A stretch of 64,000 bases of DNA from CALJFL01 sp047633055. GTDB taxonomy: Bacteria; Pseudomonadota; Gammaproteobacteria; Pseudomonadales; Halieaceae. Made by a program: the position numbers and the translations under genes. The notes under the pieces were generated by a model that was not told the origin of the DNA, did not search any database, and saw only the letters and a program-made list of their open reading frames with translations. Positions 15,871 to 24,715 of this stretch are shown piece after piece (position 1 is the stretch's first letter; each line of letters opens with the position of its first letter). The stretch is from positions 62,001-126,000 of the forward strand of contig JBLIEI010000001.1 of NCBI GenBank assembly GCA_047633055.1, read 5' to 3'.

Positions 15871-17696
15871 TGACAGGATTCGATCACAAAGCTTATTTGA
15901 AAACGCTGACCCCGAGACCCGGTGTCTATCAGATGTATGACTCCGAGGGCGGATTACTCTATGTAGGTAAGGCAAAAAATCTGCGCAACCGTGTCAGCAG
16001 TTATTTTCGTGCCAGCGGACTCACTGATAAAACCATGGCGCTGGTGGCAAAAATACACAGCATTGAAGTTACCGTTACCTCTACCGAAGTTGATGCCTTG
16101 TTGCTCGAGCATAACCTGATTAAAACCCAGCAGCCACCGTACAATATTTTACTGAAAGACGACAAATCATTTCCGTATATCTACCTTTCCACTGAAGATG
16201 AGTTCCCCCGAATCGACCTGCACCGGGGTGCGAAGCGTCGCAAAGGCAAATACTTTGGGCCTTACCCCAGCGCGGGTGCGGTGCGAGAATCCCTGCATTT
16301 CCTGCAGAAAGTGTTCAAGGTGCGGCAGTGTGAAGACAGTTACTTTAACAATCGATCAAGACCCTGCTTACAACACCAGATAAATCGTTGCACGGCTCCC
16401 TGCGTAGACCTGGTTACTCCTGAGGAGTATCGGCAACAGGTGGAAAACACGGCTCTTTTTCTTAAGGGCAAGTCACAGCAGCTTATAGTGCAGCTGGCGG
16501 ATGATATGGAGCGTGCCGCGGCCGAGCTGGAGTATGAAAAGGCCGCTGCCTACCGCGATCAGTTAAGCCAGCTGCAGCACGTGCAAGCTAGTCAGGGTAT
16601 TGAAGGCACCAGTGGCGAACTAGACATTATGGCTGCAGTGGCGGCGGGCGGTCGGGCCTGTGTGCAAGTATTGTTTGTGCGTGGGGCTAGAGTACTGGGT
16701 AGTAAAACCTATTATCCGCCGTTGAAGCTGGATGAGAGTCCGGAGCAGGTGCTTGCAGCCTTCCTGCCACAGTATTACCTGGCCGGCGTGCGGCCAATTC
16801 CCAAAGAAGTGATTGTGAACGCCTTGCCTGCCGATTCGGAGACCTTGGTGGAAGCTTTTAGCGCCGCGGCGGGCAAGAAAATAAAACTACGGAAACGTGT
16901 TCGTGATGCCAGGGCGCGTTGGTTAAAGTTGGCGCAGCAAACCGCACAAACTAACCTGGAGGCCCATCTCTCTGGCCGCCAGACCGCCACCGATCGTCTA
17001 CAGGCGCTGCAGAATTTGCTCAAACTCCCAGAGTTGCCCCAGCGTATGGAGTGTTTCGATATAAGTCATTCCTCCGGTGAAGCAACAGTAGCTAGCTGCG
17101 TGGTGTTTGATGAGAGTGGACCACTCAAACGCGACTACCGCAAATTCAATATTGAAGGCATAACGGGTGGGGATGATTACGCCGCCATGCAGCAAGCTCT
17201 TGAGCGGCGCTACAAACGGCTCAAATCTGGTGAAGGTAGGGTGCCCGACATTCTGTTTATTGACGGTGGCAAGGGTCAGGTTTCGCAGGCCATGAGTGTG
17301 CTTGCAGCGCTCGAAATAGAGGGTGTTGAGGTGATTGGCGTAGCAAAGGGCACTACCCGTAAAGCCGGTTTTGAAACTTTGGTCAATGGCCGAACCGGTG
17401 TGGAAAAGCAGTTGCGGGGTGACAGCCCCGCGCTGCACCTCATTCAGCATATTCGCGATGAAGCTCACCGCTTTGCGATTACCGGCCACCGCGCCAGACG
17501 GGATAAAGCTCGCCAAACTTCATCACTTGATAGCATCCCCGGTGTTGGAGCGAAGCGGCGCAGAGAACTGCTACGCCACTTTGGCAGTGCTCGAGGCGTA
17601 GAGAACGCCAATGTCGACGAGCTTAAAAAAATCACCGGCATAAGTGCAACCATGGCCCAACAGATATATGATCATCTGCATAATTCGGCAGAGTAG
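15870..17696 (+). CDS. uvrC: Excinuclease ABC subunit C
   Basis: UvrC, 608 residues, makes both incisions in nucleotide excision repair. It has the N-terminal GIY-YIG nuclease (PGVYQMYDSEGGLLYVGKAKNLR), a UVR motif near residue 210 (EYEKAAAYRDQL), the C-terminal RNase H-like nuclease (ECFDISHSSGE, FIDGGKGQ) and tandem HhH at the end (SIPGVGAKRRRELL). The gene is intact and overlaps murB by one base; pgsA follows by 15 bases, the common uvrC-pgsA pairing. Confidence 0.98.
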   Translation: MTGFDHKAYLKTLTPRPGVYQMYDSEGGLLYVGKAKNLRNRVSSYFRASGLTDKTMALVAKIHSIEVTVTSTEVDALLLEHNLIKTQQPPYNILLKDDKSFPYIYLSTEDEFPRIDLHRGAKRRKGKYFGPYPSAGAVRESLHFLQKVFKVRQCEDSYFNNRSRPCLQHQINRCTAPCVDLVTPEEYRQQVENTALFLKGKSQQLIVQLADDMERAAAELEYEKAAAYRDQLSQLQHVQASQGIEGTSGELDIMAAVAAGGRACVQVLFVRGARVLGSKTYYPPLKLDESPEQVLAAFLPQYYLAGVRPIPKEVIVNALPADSETLVEAFSAAAGKKIKLRKRVRDARARWLKLAQQTAQTNLEAHLSGRQTATDRLQALQNLLKLPELPQRMECFDISHSSGEATVASCVVFDESGPLKRDYRKFNIEGITGGDDYAAMQQALERRYKRLKSGEGRVPDILFIDGGKGQVSQAMSVLAALEIEGVEVIGVAKGTTRKAGFETLVNGRTGVEKQLRGDSPALHLIQHIRDEAHRFAITGHRARRDKARQTSSLDSIPGVGAKRRRELLRHFGSARGVENANVDELKKITGISATMAQQIYDHLHNSAE

Positions 17697-17711
17697 GGGG
17701 CCACGCAAAAA

Positions 17712-18278
17712 GTGACCATCAATATACCAAACACTTTAACTATCATGAGAATCTGCCTGATTCCTGTGCTTGTGGTGGTGTTTTATTTACCTTTTAAAAA
17801 CCACCTGCTGGTTGCGGCGGGAATTTTTACGTTCGCTGCACTCACTGACTGGGTTGATGGCTATCTTGCACGCAGGTTAGGCCAGATGACCGCCTTCGGT
17901 GCGTTTCTGGATCCGGTTGCGGATAAGTTGATGGTGTCGATAGCGCTGGTGTTATTGGTAGAGCGGCACGACACCATTTTATTCACCCTGGCCGCCTGCG
18001 TAATTATTGGCCGTGAAATTGTCATTTCAGCCTTGCGGGAGTGGATGGCAGAGCTGGGACAGCAAACTTCCCTCGCCGTCAGCTATATCGGCAAAGTGAA
18101 AACCACCTTCCAGATGGTGGCCATTATTGGCCTGCTTGCCATTGATCCCGCCCGAGATGAGAGCTGGATGTTGGCCTTGTGCTACGTGATGCTCTACGCC
18201 GCTGCGGTGCTCACTCTGTGGTCGATGGTGGTGTACTTGAAGGCAGCATGGGAGATTATTAAGAACAAATCCCTATAA
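17712..18278 (+). CDS. pgsA: CDP-diacylglycerol-glycerol-3-phosphate 3-phosphatidyltransferase
   Basis: PgsA, 188 residues, makes phosphatidylglycerol phosphate at the inner membrane. The CDP-alcohol phosphotransferase motif (DWVDGYLARRLGQMTAFGAFLDPVADK, quoted in parts: DWVDGYLAR, GAFLDPVADK) and four to five helices are present. It starts with GTG preceded by AGGGGG. The gene follows uvrC, as in many gammaproteobacteria, and is the last intact gene before tRNA-Cys. Confidence 0.96.
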   Translation: MTINIPNTLTIMRICLIPVLVVVFYLPFKNHLLVAAGIFTFAALTDWVDGYLARRLGQMTAFGAFLDPVADKLMVSIALVLLVERHDTILFTLAACVIIGREIVISALREWMAELGQQTSLAVSYIGKVKTTFQMVAIIGLLAIDPARDESWMLALCYVMLYAAAVLTLWSMVVYLKAAWEIIKNKSL

Positions 18279-18314
18279 AATCATCTAGTTAGAGATTATA
18301 TGTGATGGCATATG

Positions 18315-18693
18315 ATGACAGGACTTCCCCTCTTACTGTGACTCACCTTTCTTTCTGTTCCGGCCCTGGTCGTCGCAGAGACGACGCCAAGTGTCACTGT
18401 GTTAAACGCGGACGGAAAGAGAGTTAACCTAACCGAATATAAGGGTCGCCCGCTCATCTTGCACTTGTGGGCTATTGGGTGTCAGTTTCCGCGAAGACGA
18501 AGGTGTAAACCCGCAAGCAGCGCTCACCGCGCGTGCCCACAGTTTCAAAATCTTATTGAAGGGCGTTCAGGTAGCCGAGCTCTGTGGCGTCAAAGGCACG
18601 CCGACAAGGCTGTTTATCGACAGTGCTGGCAACATCGTCGGCACCATCAACACTTCGGTGCCCGATAACCTGTGCTGCGCCAATACGCGATAA
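18315..18693 (+). pseudogene. Broken TlpA/thioredoxin-like protein gene
   Basis: A reading frame from ATG 18315 encodes a signal peptide interrupted by TGA at codon 9 (18339-18341), then the TlpA-like segment LNADGKRVNLTEYKGRPLIL and HLWAIGC. At about 18480 the homology jumps to another frame (SFREDEGVNPQAAL, then VKGTPTRLFIDSAGNIVG), with the middle of the domain and the second active-site Cys missing. The product would have been a secreted thiol-disulfide protein. The nonsense codon plus an internal deletion/frameshift indicate a pseudogene. Confidence 0.75.
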
Positions 18694-18735
18694 TTGCGAT
18701 GCAGAAACTCCCGAATTGATTCACTCCCAAATGGC

Positions 18736-18763
18736 TTGAAACTCCGCCGCAACTCTATACAAT
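18736..18763 (+). promoter_or_regulatory. Promoter of tRNA-Cys
   Basis: A -35 box TTGAAA (18736-18741) and a -10 box TACAAT (18758-18763) with a 16-base spacer lie 48 bases upstream of the tRNA 5' end, a typical arrangement for a solitary tRNA gene. Confidence 0.6.
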
Positions 18764-18811
18764 GCACGCCTCCAGATCTCGGAGTTGCCGAATTTGGCGC
18801 GATTTTATAGA

Positions 18812-18885
18812 GGCTCGGTGGCAGAGTGGTCATGCAGCGGATTGCAAATCCGTCAACGCCGGTTCGATTCCGACCCGAGCCTCCA
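18812..18885 (+). tRNA. tRNA-Cys (GCA)
   Basis: A 74-base cloverleaf including an encoded CCA end. The acceptor arms GGCTCGG and CCGAGCC pair fully, the anticodon loop TTGCAAA presents GCA between GGA/TCC-type stems, the T arm carries GGTTCGATTCC, and the discriminator is U (T18882), as in tRNA-Cys. No other tRNA follows. Confidence 0.95.
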
Positions 18886-19081
18886 ATCTTTTTGACATCC
18901 CCAAACGTTTTTCCCATGTTACCCGCCAACTGATAATGGGCTACGACGCCTTTAATCCACTTTAATCTAAACTACGTATTTTTATATATTAAAGGTGATT
19001 GATAAGTGGTTTTTTTATTCCTTATTAGTGGCTGTAGTCGGTGTTATAAATACATCGAAAAGTAAAACTGGGAACATTTCA

Positions 19082-19594
19082 ATGATCAAAAATTTAGTAT
19101 TCTCCACGTTATTCTTGGTACCAGTTGGCGTTGCTGCAACTAACCTTTCAATTGATATGAAGGACTTAGACTCAGGGAGATCAGTTGGTTATGTATCGGT
19201 AGAGCAAACTGAATATGGTGTGGTTTTTACGCCAAATTTGTCAGGATTACCAGAGGGCTTGCATGGATTCCATATTCACGAAAACCCTTCATGCGATGCT
19301 TCCGAAAAAAATGGTAAAGTCGTCCTGGGTGGCTCTGCTGGAGGTCACTATGACCCACTGAAAACTGGCCTACACGGTTTTCCGTGGACCAGTGGGAACC
19401 ATTTAGGTGATCTGCCACCGATTCATGTTGATATTGATAATAAGGCGGTGCAGCCAGTATTATCGCCTCGAGTTAAACTCTCTGATTTATCAAGACGAGC
19501 ATTAATGGTGCACGCTGGCGGTGACAATCATTCCGATCACCCTAAAGCTCTCGGGGGTGGCGGTGCGCGCTTAGTGTGTGGTGTGGTTGAATAA
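19082..19594 (+). CDS. sodC: Cu/Zn superoxide dismutase, periplasmic
   Basis: SodC, 170 residues, dismutes superoxide in the periplasm. A signal peptide (MIKNLVFSTLFLVPVGVAA) precedes the mature domain with copper ligands in GFHIHE, the bridging His in GGHYDP, zinc ligands in TGLHG, GNHLGD and LGDLP, and the last copper His in MVHAGGDN. The disulfide cysteines (NPSCDA and RLVCGV) are present. The frame opens earlier at 18995, but the Met at 19082 gives a proper signal peptide. It stands alone with a large downstream gap. Confidence 0.95.
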   Translation: MIKNLVFSTLFLVPVGVAATNLSIDMKDLDSGRSVGYVSVEQTEYGVVFTPNLSGLPEGLHGFHIHENPSCDASEKNGKVVLGGSAGGHYDPLKTGLHGFPWTSGNHLGDLPPIHVDIDNKAVQPVLSPRVKLSDLSRRALMVHAGGDNHSDHPKALGGGGARLVCGVVE

Positions 19595-20185
19595 TAAAGA
19601 GGAAAAGAGAAGAAAGGGTCAAAACCCACTAAATATTCCTGTTGATGGCAGCGAGACCGCAGCCAATAAGCAGGCCCGCTAAAACGTAATAGGCTTTGGC
19701 CCCTCAAGTTTGTTACGTTTTCCTTCCTTGTCTAGACTCTCGTTTACCCTTTCGCAAAGTGCCACACACAAAGTCGAAAAGCTGGCACCTACGAACATGT
19801 GTGGAAAAAAGATATCTGGAAAACAGGAGGTGAACAAGATTGACGTGCCGAAGCCTGATGATACACAACAACGGAGAATGCGATAATCATGAGCCAAGAG
19901 GCCGCTAGGCTATGGACTCTGGTTATTTGAGGCCAGTCGTATTGTTTATACTGCGATACGTGCAGGCTCCAACTTTGTTCCAATGAGACCTACTTTTTTC
20001 ACGTTTAGTTTTTTCATTCTGGCAGTTTTGGCGTGCTCCGCTTTCATTTCAATAGTCGTGTAAACTTGGTCCTAGCGGGTTTAGGCTCGATCGCAGCTAT
20101 AGCGTTTGGGGCCTGCTCTCGCATCTGACACCCACACCAGACTGGCCAATGTAAAAGGCAAGACCTGACCCTGTAGAATGCTTAT
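19595..20185. other. Gap without a recognisable gene
   Basis: About 590 bases follow sodC. On both strands I find only short frames with no family resemblance, including a 26-codon hydrophobic frame at 19984 (MRPTFFTFSFFILAVLACSA) that resembles the start of a lipoprotein but stops at once. The stretch is probably decayed sequence. Confidence 0.5.
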
Positions 20186-20818
20186 ATGAAACTCAACGCG
20201 CTTCACAAAATTCTCGGCCTGATTATGATAGCCCCCCTAATTCTATGGGCTATCACTGGACTAATATTTCTAACAAAGCCCGGTTACAACAATGCCTACG
20301 AACAGCTTTCGCCAGCGCTCTATCATTTCGACAAAACAGCACGGGTCACAGGTGCAACGAGCTGGACCGACATCCGCTTATTGAGAACAGTCTTGGGGTA
20401 CCATCTACTGGTTCAGGAAGCCGGTAGTTGGAAACATCTGGATCCATTCACATTGGAGGTGAAATCGCAGCCAAATCCTGAGCAGGTAAAGGCACTGATT
20501 CAGGATGCCACTAAAGCAAGTCCTGGCCGTTACGGAACGATTTCAACTGTTCAAGATAATATTGCGATCACAGATACAGATGTGATTATCACATTAGACT
20601 GGAACTCATTGACACTCAGGCAAGAGGGTAGAGATACACGTCTAATAAATATTCTGTACCAGATCCATTACTTGCAGTGGTTCGGCTCCCCTCTACCGAA
20701 CACGTTATTTGGAATATTTGGGCTGATTTTACTGGTTGCGCTGTCAGTTCTTGGTTGCGCAACGTATATCCGTGGCAAGATCAATGAACGCACTTTGCCG
20801 CCTAATTCCGAATTATAA
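20186..20818 (+). CDS. PepSY-associated membrane protein
   Basis: A 210-residue protein with one N-terminal helix (about 8-30, HKILGLIMIAPLILWAITG) and one C-terminal helix (about 170-192), enclosing a periplasmic domain. The HK...G...I...W..TG start and YQIHYLQWFGSP before the second helix resemble PepSY-associated membrane proteins, often linked to iron or haem handling. It is shorter than the large multi-PepSY ferric reductases. It stands alone, about 280 bases before the EncFtn gene; an iron link between the two is only a suggestion. Confidence 0.7.
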   Translation: MKLNALHKILGLIMIAPLILWAITGLIFLTKPGYNNAYEQLSPALYHFDKTARVTGATSWTDIRLLRTVLGYHLLVQEAGSWKHLDPFTLEVKSQPNPEQVKALIQDATKASPGRYGTISTVQDNIAITDTDVIITLDWNSLTLRQEGRDTRLINILYQIHYLQWFGSPLPNTLFGIFGLILLVALSVLGCATYIRGKINERTLPPNSEL

Positions 20819-21099
20819 AGGGCAAAGCGCCGTTGTATGGATTCCATAAGGTTCGGGGCAAGCTATTGTATTTGAGACCACTATAATGGCTGAGGCAACA
20901 GGCAAGTCCTGATACTAGCGCCGTTTACCAAAAGTCAGGCGAGACCCCCCTTAGCATCATAGTGATAATTATTAGCGTACAATCAGGGTGTACGTGCCTA
21001 TTGCCCAATAAACACACGCAGTCGAAAAAAGCCTGTTACGCTTTCTACTAGGTCTGATTTTAGCGTTGCGCATAACTGTCCACTTCCGAGGGGAAAAAA

Positions 21100-21387
21100 A
21101 TGTCAAATGAAGGTTATCACGAGCCGATAAACGAACTCACGGATGAAACAAGGGACATGCACAGAGCCATTACATCGTTGATGGAGGAGCTCGAAGCGGT
21201 AGATTGGTACAATCAACGAGTTGACGCCTGTAAAGACGAAGATTTGAAAGCGATCCTTGCTCACAATAGAGATGAGGAAAAAGAGCATGCAGCAATGGTT
21301 CTTGAATGGATTAGACGAAAAGACCCTCGCTTTGATAAAGAGTTAAAGGACTATCTGTTTACGGATAAACCTATTGCTCACAAATAA
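21100..21387 (+). CDS. Encapsulated-ferritin-type (EncFtn) ferroxidase, without shell gene
   Basis: A 95-residue protein closely matching the EncFtn family: HRAITSLMEELEAVDWYNQR and AHNRDEEKEHAAMVLEWIRR. These two-helix proteins pair into a ferroxidase dimer; E30, E60 and H63 align, as I recall, with the catalytic E32, E62 and H65 of the Rhodospirillum rubrum protein. Typical members carry a C-terminal tail that targets them into an encapsulin shell, and the encapsulin gene is adjacent. Here the protein ends at PIAHK with no tail, and no encapsulin gene is in the window. A GAGGGG ribosome site precedes the ATG. Confidence 0.92.
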   Translation: MSNEGYHEPINELTDETRDMHRAITSLMEELEAVDWYNQRVDACKDEDLKAILAHNRDEEKEHAAMVLEWIRRKDPRFDKELKDYLFTDKPIAHK

Positions 21388-21502
21388 GATGCACAGCCAA
21401 CTCGTGATGGTAGCCAGACATAAATTTGGCACGTCCCGTTACGCGACGCCGTAAGGCTCAATGCCGGTGGTGCTCGACACTCTATCCAGTGAGATTTAAC
21501 GT

Positions 21503-21844
21503 ATGAATGATGTCGTGTTCAAAACATGCCTTCTCCTAGCGGCATTATTATTTACTACTATATTCTGCTTCCTTGTAATTCCGCCGCTAGTCGTGAATTT
21601 CGACATCATAGGAGCGTTCGCTGCAGGTTTTGTCAATCCATTTGCAGCCGGTTATTCCACGGACGTTCTATTTTGTTGGCTCATTTTGGCGGTCTGGGTA
21701 TGGTTTGAGGCATCAAGCCTCGCTATCAGGCATGGCTGGATTTGTCTGGTGTTAGGCGTTGTTCCCGGTGTGGCTGTGGGCTTTGCGCTGTACCTGCTGT
21801 TTCGCCATTCGCAGTTAACCGCTCGCGGCACTAAAAGTGCATAA
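21503..21844 (+). CDS. DUF2834 membrane protein
   Basis: A 113-residue protein with three predicted helices (about 8-30, 47-68, 75-98). The pattern of a first helix, a short loop with NPFAAGYSTDVLF, then FEASSLAIRHGW and VPGVAVGFALYLLFRH, fits the DUF2834 family, of unknown function. It is a monocistronic gene in a loosely packed stretch, in the same direction as its neighbours. Confidence 0.7.
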   Translation: MNDVVFKTCLLLAALLFTTIFCFLVIPPLVVNFDIIGAFAAGFVNPFAAGYSTDVLFCWLILAVWVWFEASSLAIRHGWICLVLGVVPGVAVGFALYLLFRHSQLTARGTKSA

Positions 21845-21905
21845 CAAGTCACCCGGGTCTGGTTCGGTTTGGCGTTATTGAGCGTTCTAAAACTGAGGTC
21901 TTTCT

Positions 21906-22556
21906 ATGTATATTCCAAAATTCAACGAAGAAAAAGATGTCTCCAAGTTGTATTCACATATTGAGTCGAATCCACTGGGTGCATGGACAGCTATCGTGGA
22001 CGACAACATTGTTGCGAATCACATCCCTTTCTTGTTGCACAAAAATGAGGGTGAGCTAGGCACATTAGTCGGCCATGTCGCCAGGGCAAATAATATTTGG
22101 CAGGAATTCTCAGCTGAAAGGAATTCGCTTGTGATTTTTCAAGGGAATCAGTCATATATGAGTCCTAACTGGTATCCCAGTAAACATGAGGATGGTAAAG
22201 GCGTTCCAACATGGTGTTACATGGTTGTCCATGCTCAGGGAGTTCCCAGGATAATTGAAGATCCCGAATGGTTGCTGCACCACGTGAACGAGCTAACGGA
22301 TACACACGAAGGCAAGCGACCGTCGCCTTGGAAAGTTTCTGATGCACCGGAGGACTTCATCAATATGCTGGTGGGAGGTATTGTTGGTATAGAAATTGAA
22401 ATGACTGAAATTAGAGGCAAGTGGAAGTTGGATCAAAATCGATCTCAAGCGGACAAGGTCGGCGTTATCGCAGGTTTGAAGTCTACAGCTGATTCACAAT
22501 CACATGGCATAGCCGAACAGTTTGCTAAGCAAATGGAATTTGATGTTAAAAGTTAA
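21906..22556 (+). CDS. PaiB-family FMN-binding protein
   Basis: A 216-residue PaiB-like protein: MYIPKFNEEKD at the start, NHIPFLLHKNEGELGTLVGH, FQGNQSYMSPNWYPSKHE and PTWCYMVVHAQG are the family hallmarks, along with KLDQNRSQADK near the C-terminus. The family has a flavin-reductase-like split barrel that binds FMN. It was named a transcriptional regulator in Bacillus, but most members are probably oxidoreductase-like and unassigned. Length is normal. A GAGG ribosome site lies 9 bases upstream. Confidence 0.88.
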   Translation: MYIPKFNEEKDVSKLYSHIESNPLGAWTAIVDDNIVANHIPFLLHKNEGELGTLVGHVARANNIWQEFSAERNSLVIFQGNQSYMSPNWYPSKHEDGKGVPTWCYMVVHAQGVPRIIEDPEWLLHHVNELTDTHEGKRPSPWKVSDAPEDFINMLVGGIVGIEIEMTEIRGKWKLDQNRSQADKVGVIAGLKSTADSQSHGIAEQFAKQMEFDVKS

Positions 22557-22565
22557 GGATTCGGT

Positions 22566-22880
22566 GTGAGCACCGCGCCCACTGACCGCGAACAAAAAAA
22601 ACTGGGCAAAATGTCTAAGGCCAGGCATACGCACTTTATTCTTCTTGTCATCTTGATCTGCTTGGCCAGTATTACTTTTTTAGTGCCGGAGGAGGTGGCT
22701 CCCGTGATGACAGTAGGTGTCGGAGTACTGATCTGCATGGTAGGCATATCGGCATTTATGTTGCAGTATTTTCGGAAATGCCCTCGCTGTAAAGACCGCA
22801 TTACTCGCAATCAAGGCGCGTGCGTGGGTTGTGGACTAGAATATTATGTCGTTAAGCAAAAAAATTCTGGCAATGGGTGA
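22566..22880 (+). CDS. Small membrane protein with zinc-ribbon tail
   Basis: A 104-residue hypothetical protein starting with GTG nine bases after paiB. It has a basic N-terminus (DREQKKLGKMSKARH), two helices (about 24-42 and 46-68), and a C-terminal CPRCKD...GACVGCG motif that looks like a four-cysteine zinc ribbon facing the cytoplasm. No function can be assigned. The short spacing suggests co-transcription with the PaiB gene. Confidence 0.6.
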   Translation: MSTAPTDREQKKLGKMSKARHTHFILLVILICLASITFLVPEEVAPVMTVGVGVLICMVGISAFMLQYFRKCPRCKDRITRNQGACVGCGLEYYVVKQKNSGNG

Positions 22881-23002
22881 TCCTGAATCACTGAACTCGA
22901 AGCGGGCATAAGTTTTGTGATATCAGTAAGTTTAGGAATATCTTTCGTTCGCTACACATAATTTGGGCCGTTATTGAAACATGCCTCACTGTTGTACTCG
23001 CT

Positions 23003-23224
23003 ATGGCAAAGGGGCATCCGCCAGGCATTATGTTCATGCCTGTCGCGCTTTCGTTACGGGGAGTTGGACACGTATTTCTTTGGCTTGGCCATGAGCTAGC
23101 AGTTCGCGGGGAAGTCTCATCTGAGAATGGAGAAAGTAACGAAAGAATGTTTCAGCAAACGCCAGGTATTGATTCTTTTGTGTATGCGTTTTGCGCAGTA
23201 CTTATTGCTGCCTCCCGGCGTTAA
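23003..23224 (+). CDS. Hypothetical membrane fragment, possibly a remnant
   Basis: A 73-codon frame whose N-terminal part is hydrophobic (PPGIMFMPVALSLRGVGHVF). The same frame stays open upstream to 22895 and encodes another helix-like stretch (IIWAVIETCLTVVLAMAKG) with no start codon, so this is probably the remains of a two-helix membrane protein whose start has been lost. The rest of 22,881-23,505 shows nothing recognisable. Confidence 0.3.
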   Translation: MAKGHPPGIMFMPVALSLRGVGHVFLWLGHELAVRGEVSSENGESNERMFQQTPGIDSFVYAFCAVLIAASRR

Positions 23225-23505
23225 GGGTTTTTACTGTAAATGACTGTTTTTCACTCAAAATAGAAGTGGAAAAGCCCAGTAGCATGACGCTATGTAGTTT
23301 TTTCATACGCAGACGTTATATGAGCTTATGGGGATATTGTCAGCCAGGCGAACCGAGGATAGATATTGGAGCGTACGGCATAGATTCGTATTCATGCCTC
23401 TCTAACGCGTAAAAACAATGAGGGCCGGTGATGGAAGCCAAATCCACCAGAATGGCCAAGGCAAAAAGTAACACCTGCCCCGACTCTGTTAAGGAGGCAT
23501 GCACG

Positions 23506-23966
23506 ATGGTTCAAAAGTGGCACCTCGCACAGATGAACGTTGGCACCATTAGATACTTGCATGAAGACCCTCGAATGAGCGGCTTTATGAATCGGCTTGA
23601 TGAAATTAATGCACTAGCTGATCACAGCCCAGGGTTTGTCTGGCGACTGCAAAGCGATAGTGGCAACGCCACCGACATTGACGTAGGGGGGAAGCCGCTG
23701 TTTCTTGCCAACATGTCTGTGTGGGATCAGCGGATGCACTGTTTAGCTACGTGTACAAATCAAAGCACCAGGAGGTGTTGGTTCAGCGCAGAGAATGGTT
23801 TGAAAAACAGCAGGACCCTTACCAAGTACTGTGGTGGATTCCGACAGCCCACACGCCGTCAGCTCAGGAAGGATTGAATAGACTTGAATTACTGAATGAC
23901 CTCGGGCCAAGCCTCCGGGCTTTTACGTTCAAAACTCAATTTCCATGTCCTGATATTAAAGTATGA
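23506..23966 (+). pseudogene. DUF3291 gene with a single-base frameshift
   Basis: The first part (HLAQMNVGTIRYLHEDPRMS, FMNRLDEINALADHSPGFVWRL in parts, NATDID, LANMSVWD) and the second part (ADALFSYVYKSKHQEVLV, RREWFEKQQDPYQVLWW, PSLRAFTFKTQFP) together make one complete DUF3291 protein in two frames. They join near 23,726 (GTGTGGGA/TCAGCGGAT), where one base appears to be missing. An AAGGAGG ribosome site precedes ATG 23506. DUF3291 resembles small antibiotic-monooxygenase-fold proteins; function is unknown. It could be a recent pseudogene or a sequencing error. Confidence 0.8.
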
Positions 23967-24166
23967 AAAGCCTTTGTGTAACTGGTGGTTCGAGTCCGGG
24001 ATTTAGTCCCGAGTATATGAATACCGCTCGCTCACGTGGCTGTGTACTTGTGGAGAGAGATATTGAACTTGTCAACGGCGGCGAAGAGGTTGGGCTTATG
24101 GGGGAGGTTGCCAGCACCGTTTTGCAGCTTATAGGCGCTGCTTATAGCCTGGTAATTCATTGCTGA
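23963..24166 (+). pseudogene. Truncated LOG-family (nucleotide 5'-monophosphate phosphoribohydrolase) gene
   Basis: The start MKSLCVTGGSSPGFSPEYM and the segment LVNGGEEVGLMGEVAS match the N-terminus of LOG-family (TIGR00730) proteins, whose normal form is about 180-200 residues and carries a later PGGxGTxxE motif. Here the frame ends at 67 codons and the catalytic motif is absent; several residues usually glycine are changed (GGEEVGLMG for GGGNVGLMG). It overlaps the broken DUF3291 gene by 4 bases, so both belong to one decaying pair. Confidence 0.7.
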
Positions 24167-24427
24167 CTTAATGTTAGTTGGTTACTTACGTCGTTAACGG
24201 ATTTGAGGCCGACAAGCGCGCAGATCGGATTTAGCAAATGCTGCAAGAGGCTCCGTTCGTTTGTGCTCTTTAAGTTGTTAGGTGTGCGGGAGAAAGATGT
24301 CACGCAGATAAACAAGCTGGCAGAGTCTGACTTCACTAGAGTCGGTGCCGTTCAGGTGGCCGCAGGAGTTGTGGGTTGAGTGGGAGCAGGTGCGTCTAAA
24401 GAGGCTAGCCAATAGGGCCAACGGCCA
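24167..24427. other. Gap, nothing recognised
   Basis: About 260 bases after the LOG fragment show no convincing coding frame, tRNA or repeat. The position suggests further decayed LOG sequence, but I could not recognise it. Confidence 0.4.
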
Positions 24428-24658
24428 TCAGTGTCTCAGCTGAGCATCTAACTGATCCACTACCTCCGCCCAATCGGCATCGTCGTTGATAGCCTCCTGT
24501 ATAAACTGCGCCTGCCCAGCGCTCCAGAATGCGGCCCGCTGCAGCGGCACTTCATTCGGTAGATGGTTGTTTTTGATGAAGGCTTCGATAGCAACGTCGT
24601 TGTTGGGAAGGCCTAATTGTGCGAACAGCGTGTAGATCGTGTGGCTTGATGTATCCAT
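24428..24658 (-). CDS. DUF2789 protein
   Basis: A 76-residue soluble protein of the DUF2789 family: start MDTSSHTIYTLFAQLGLPN, middle AFWSAGQAQFIQEAI and end DADWAEVVDQLDAQLR are family-typical. Function is unknown. A start six codons further upstream exists, but MDTSSH is the conserved beginning, with a GAGGTAA-like ribosome site before it. It is the last in a leftward group that begins at exosortase H, though gaps suggest separate transcripts. Confidence 0.85.
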   Translation of the reverse strand: MDTSSHTIYTLFAQLGLPNNDVAIEAFIKNNHLPNEVPLQRAAFWSAGQAQFIQEAINDDADWAEVVDQLDAQLRH

Positions 24659-24715
24659 AAGGCATATTACCTCCAATTATTAGCTCGCCGCGGACAGTAG
24701 TACTACTGCTATCGC

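Noticed and set aside
20819..24427. Possible integron cassette array: small unrelated genes in one direction separated by long gaps
   Set aside because: I looked for attC-like sites (RYYYAAC ... GTTRRRY pairs with inverted arms) after each stop codon. Isolated GTTAGGT or TAACAAG strings occur, but no paired, foldable sites, and no integron integrase is in the window.
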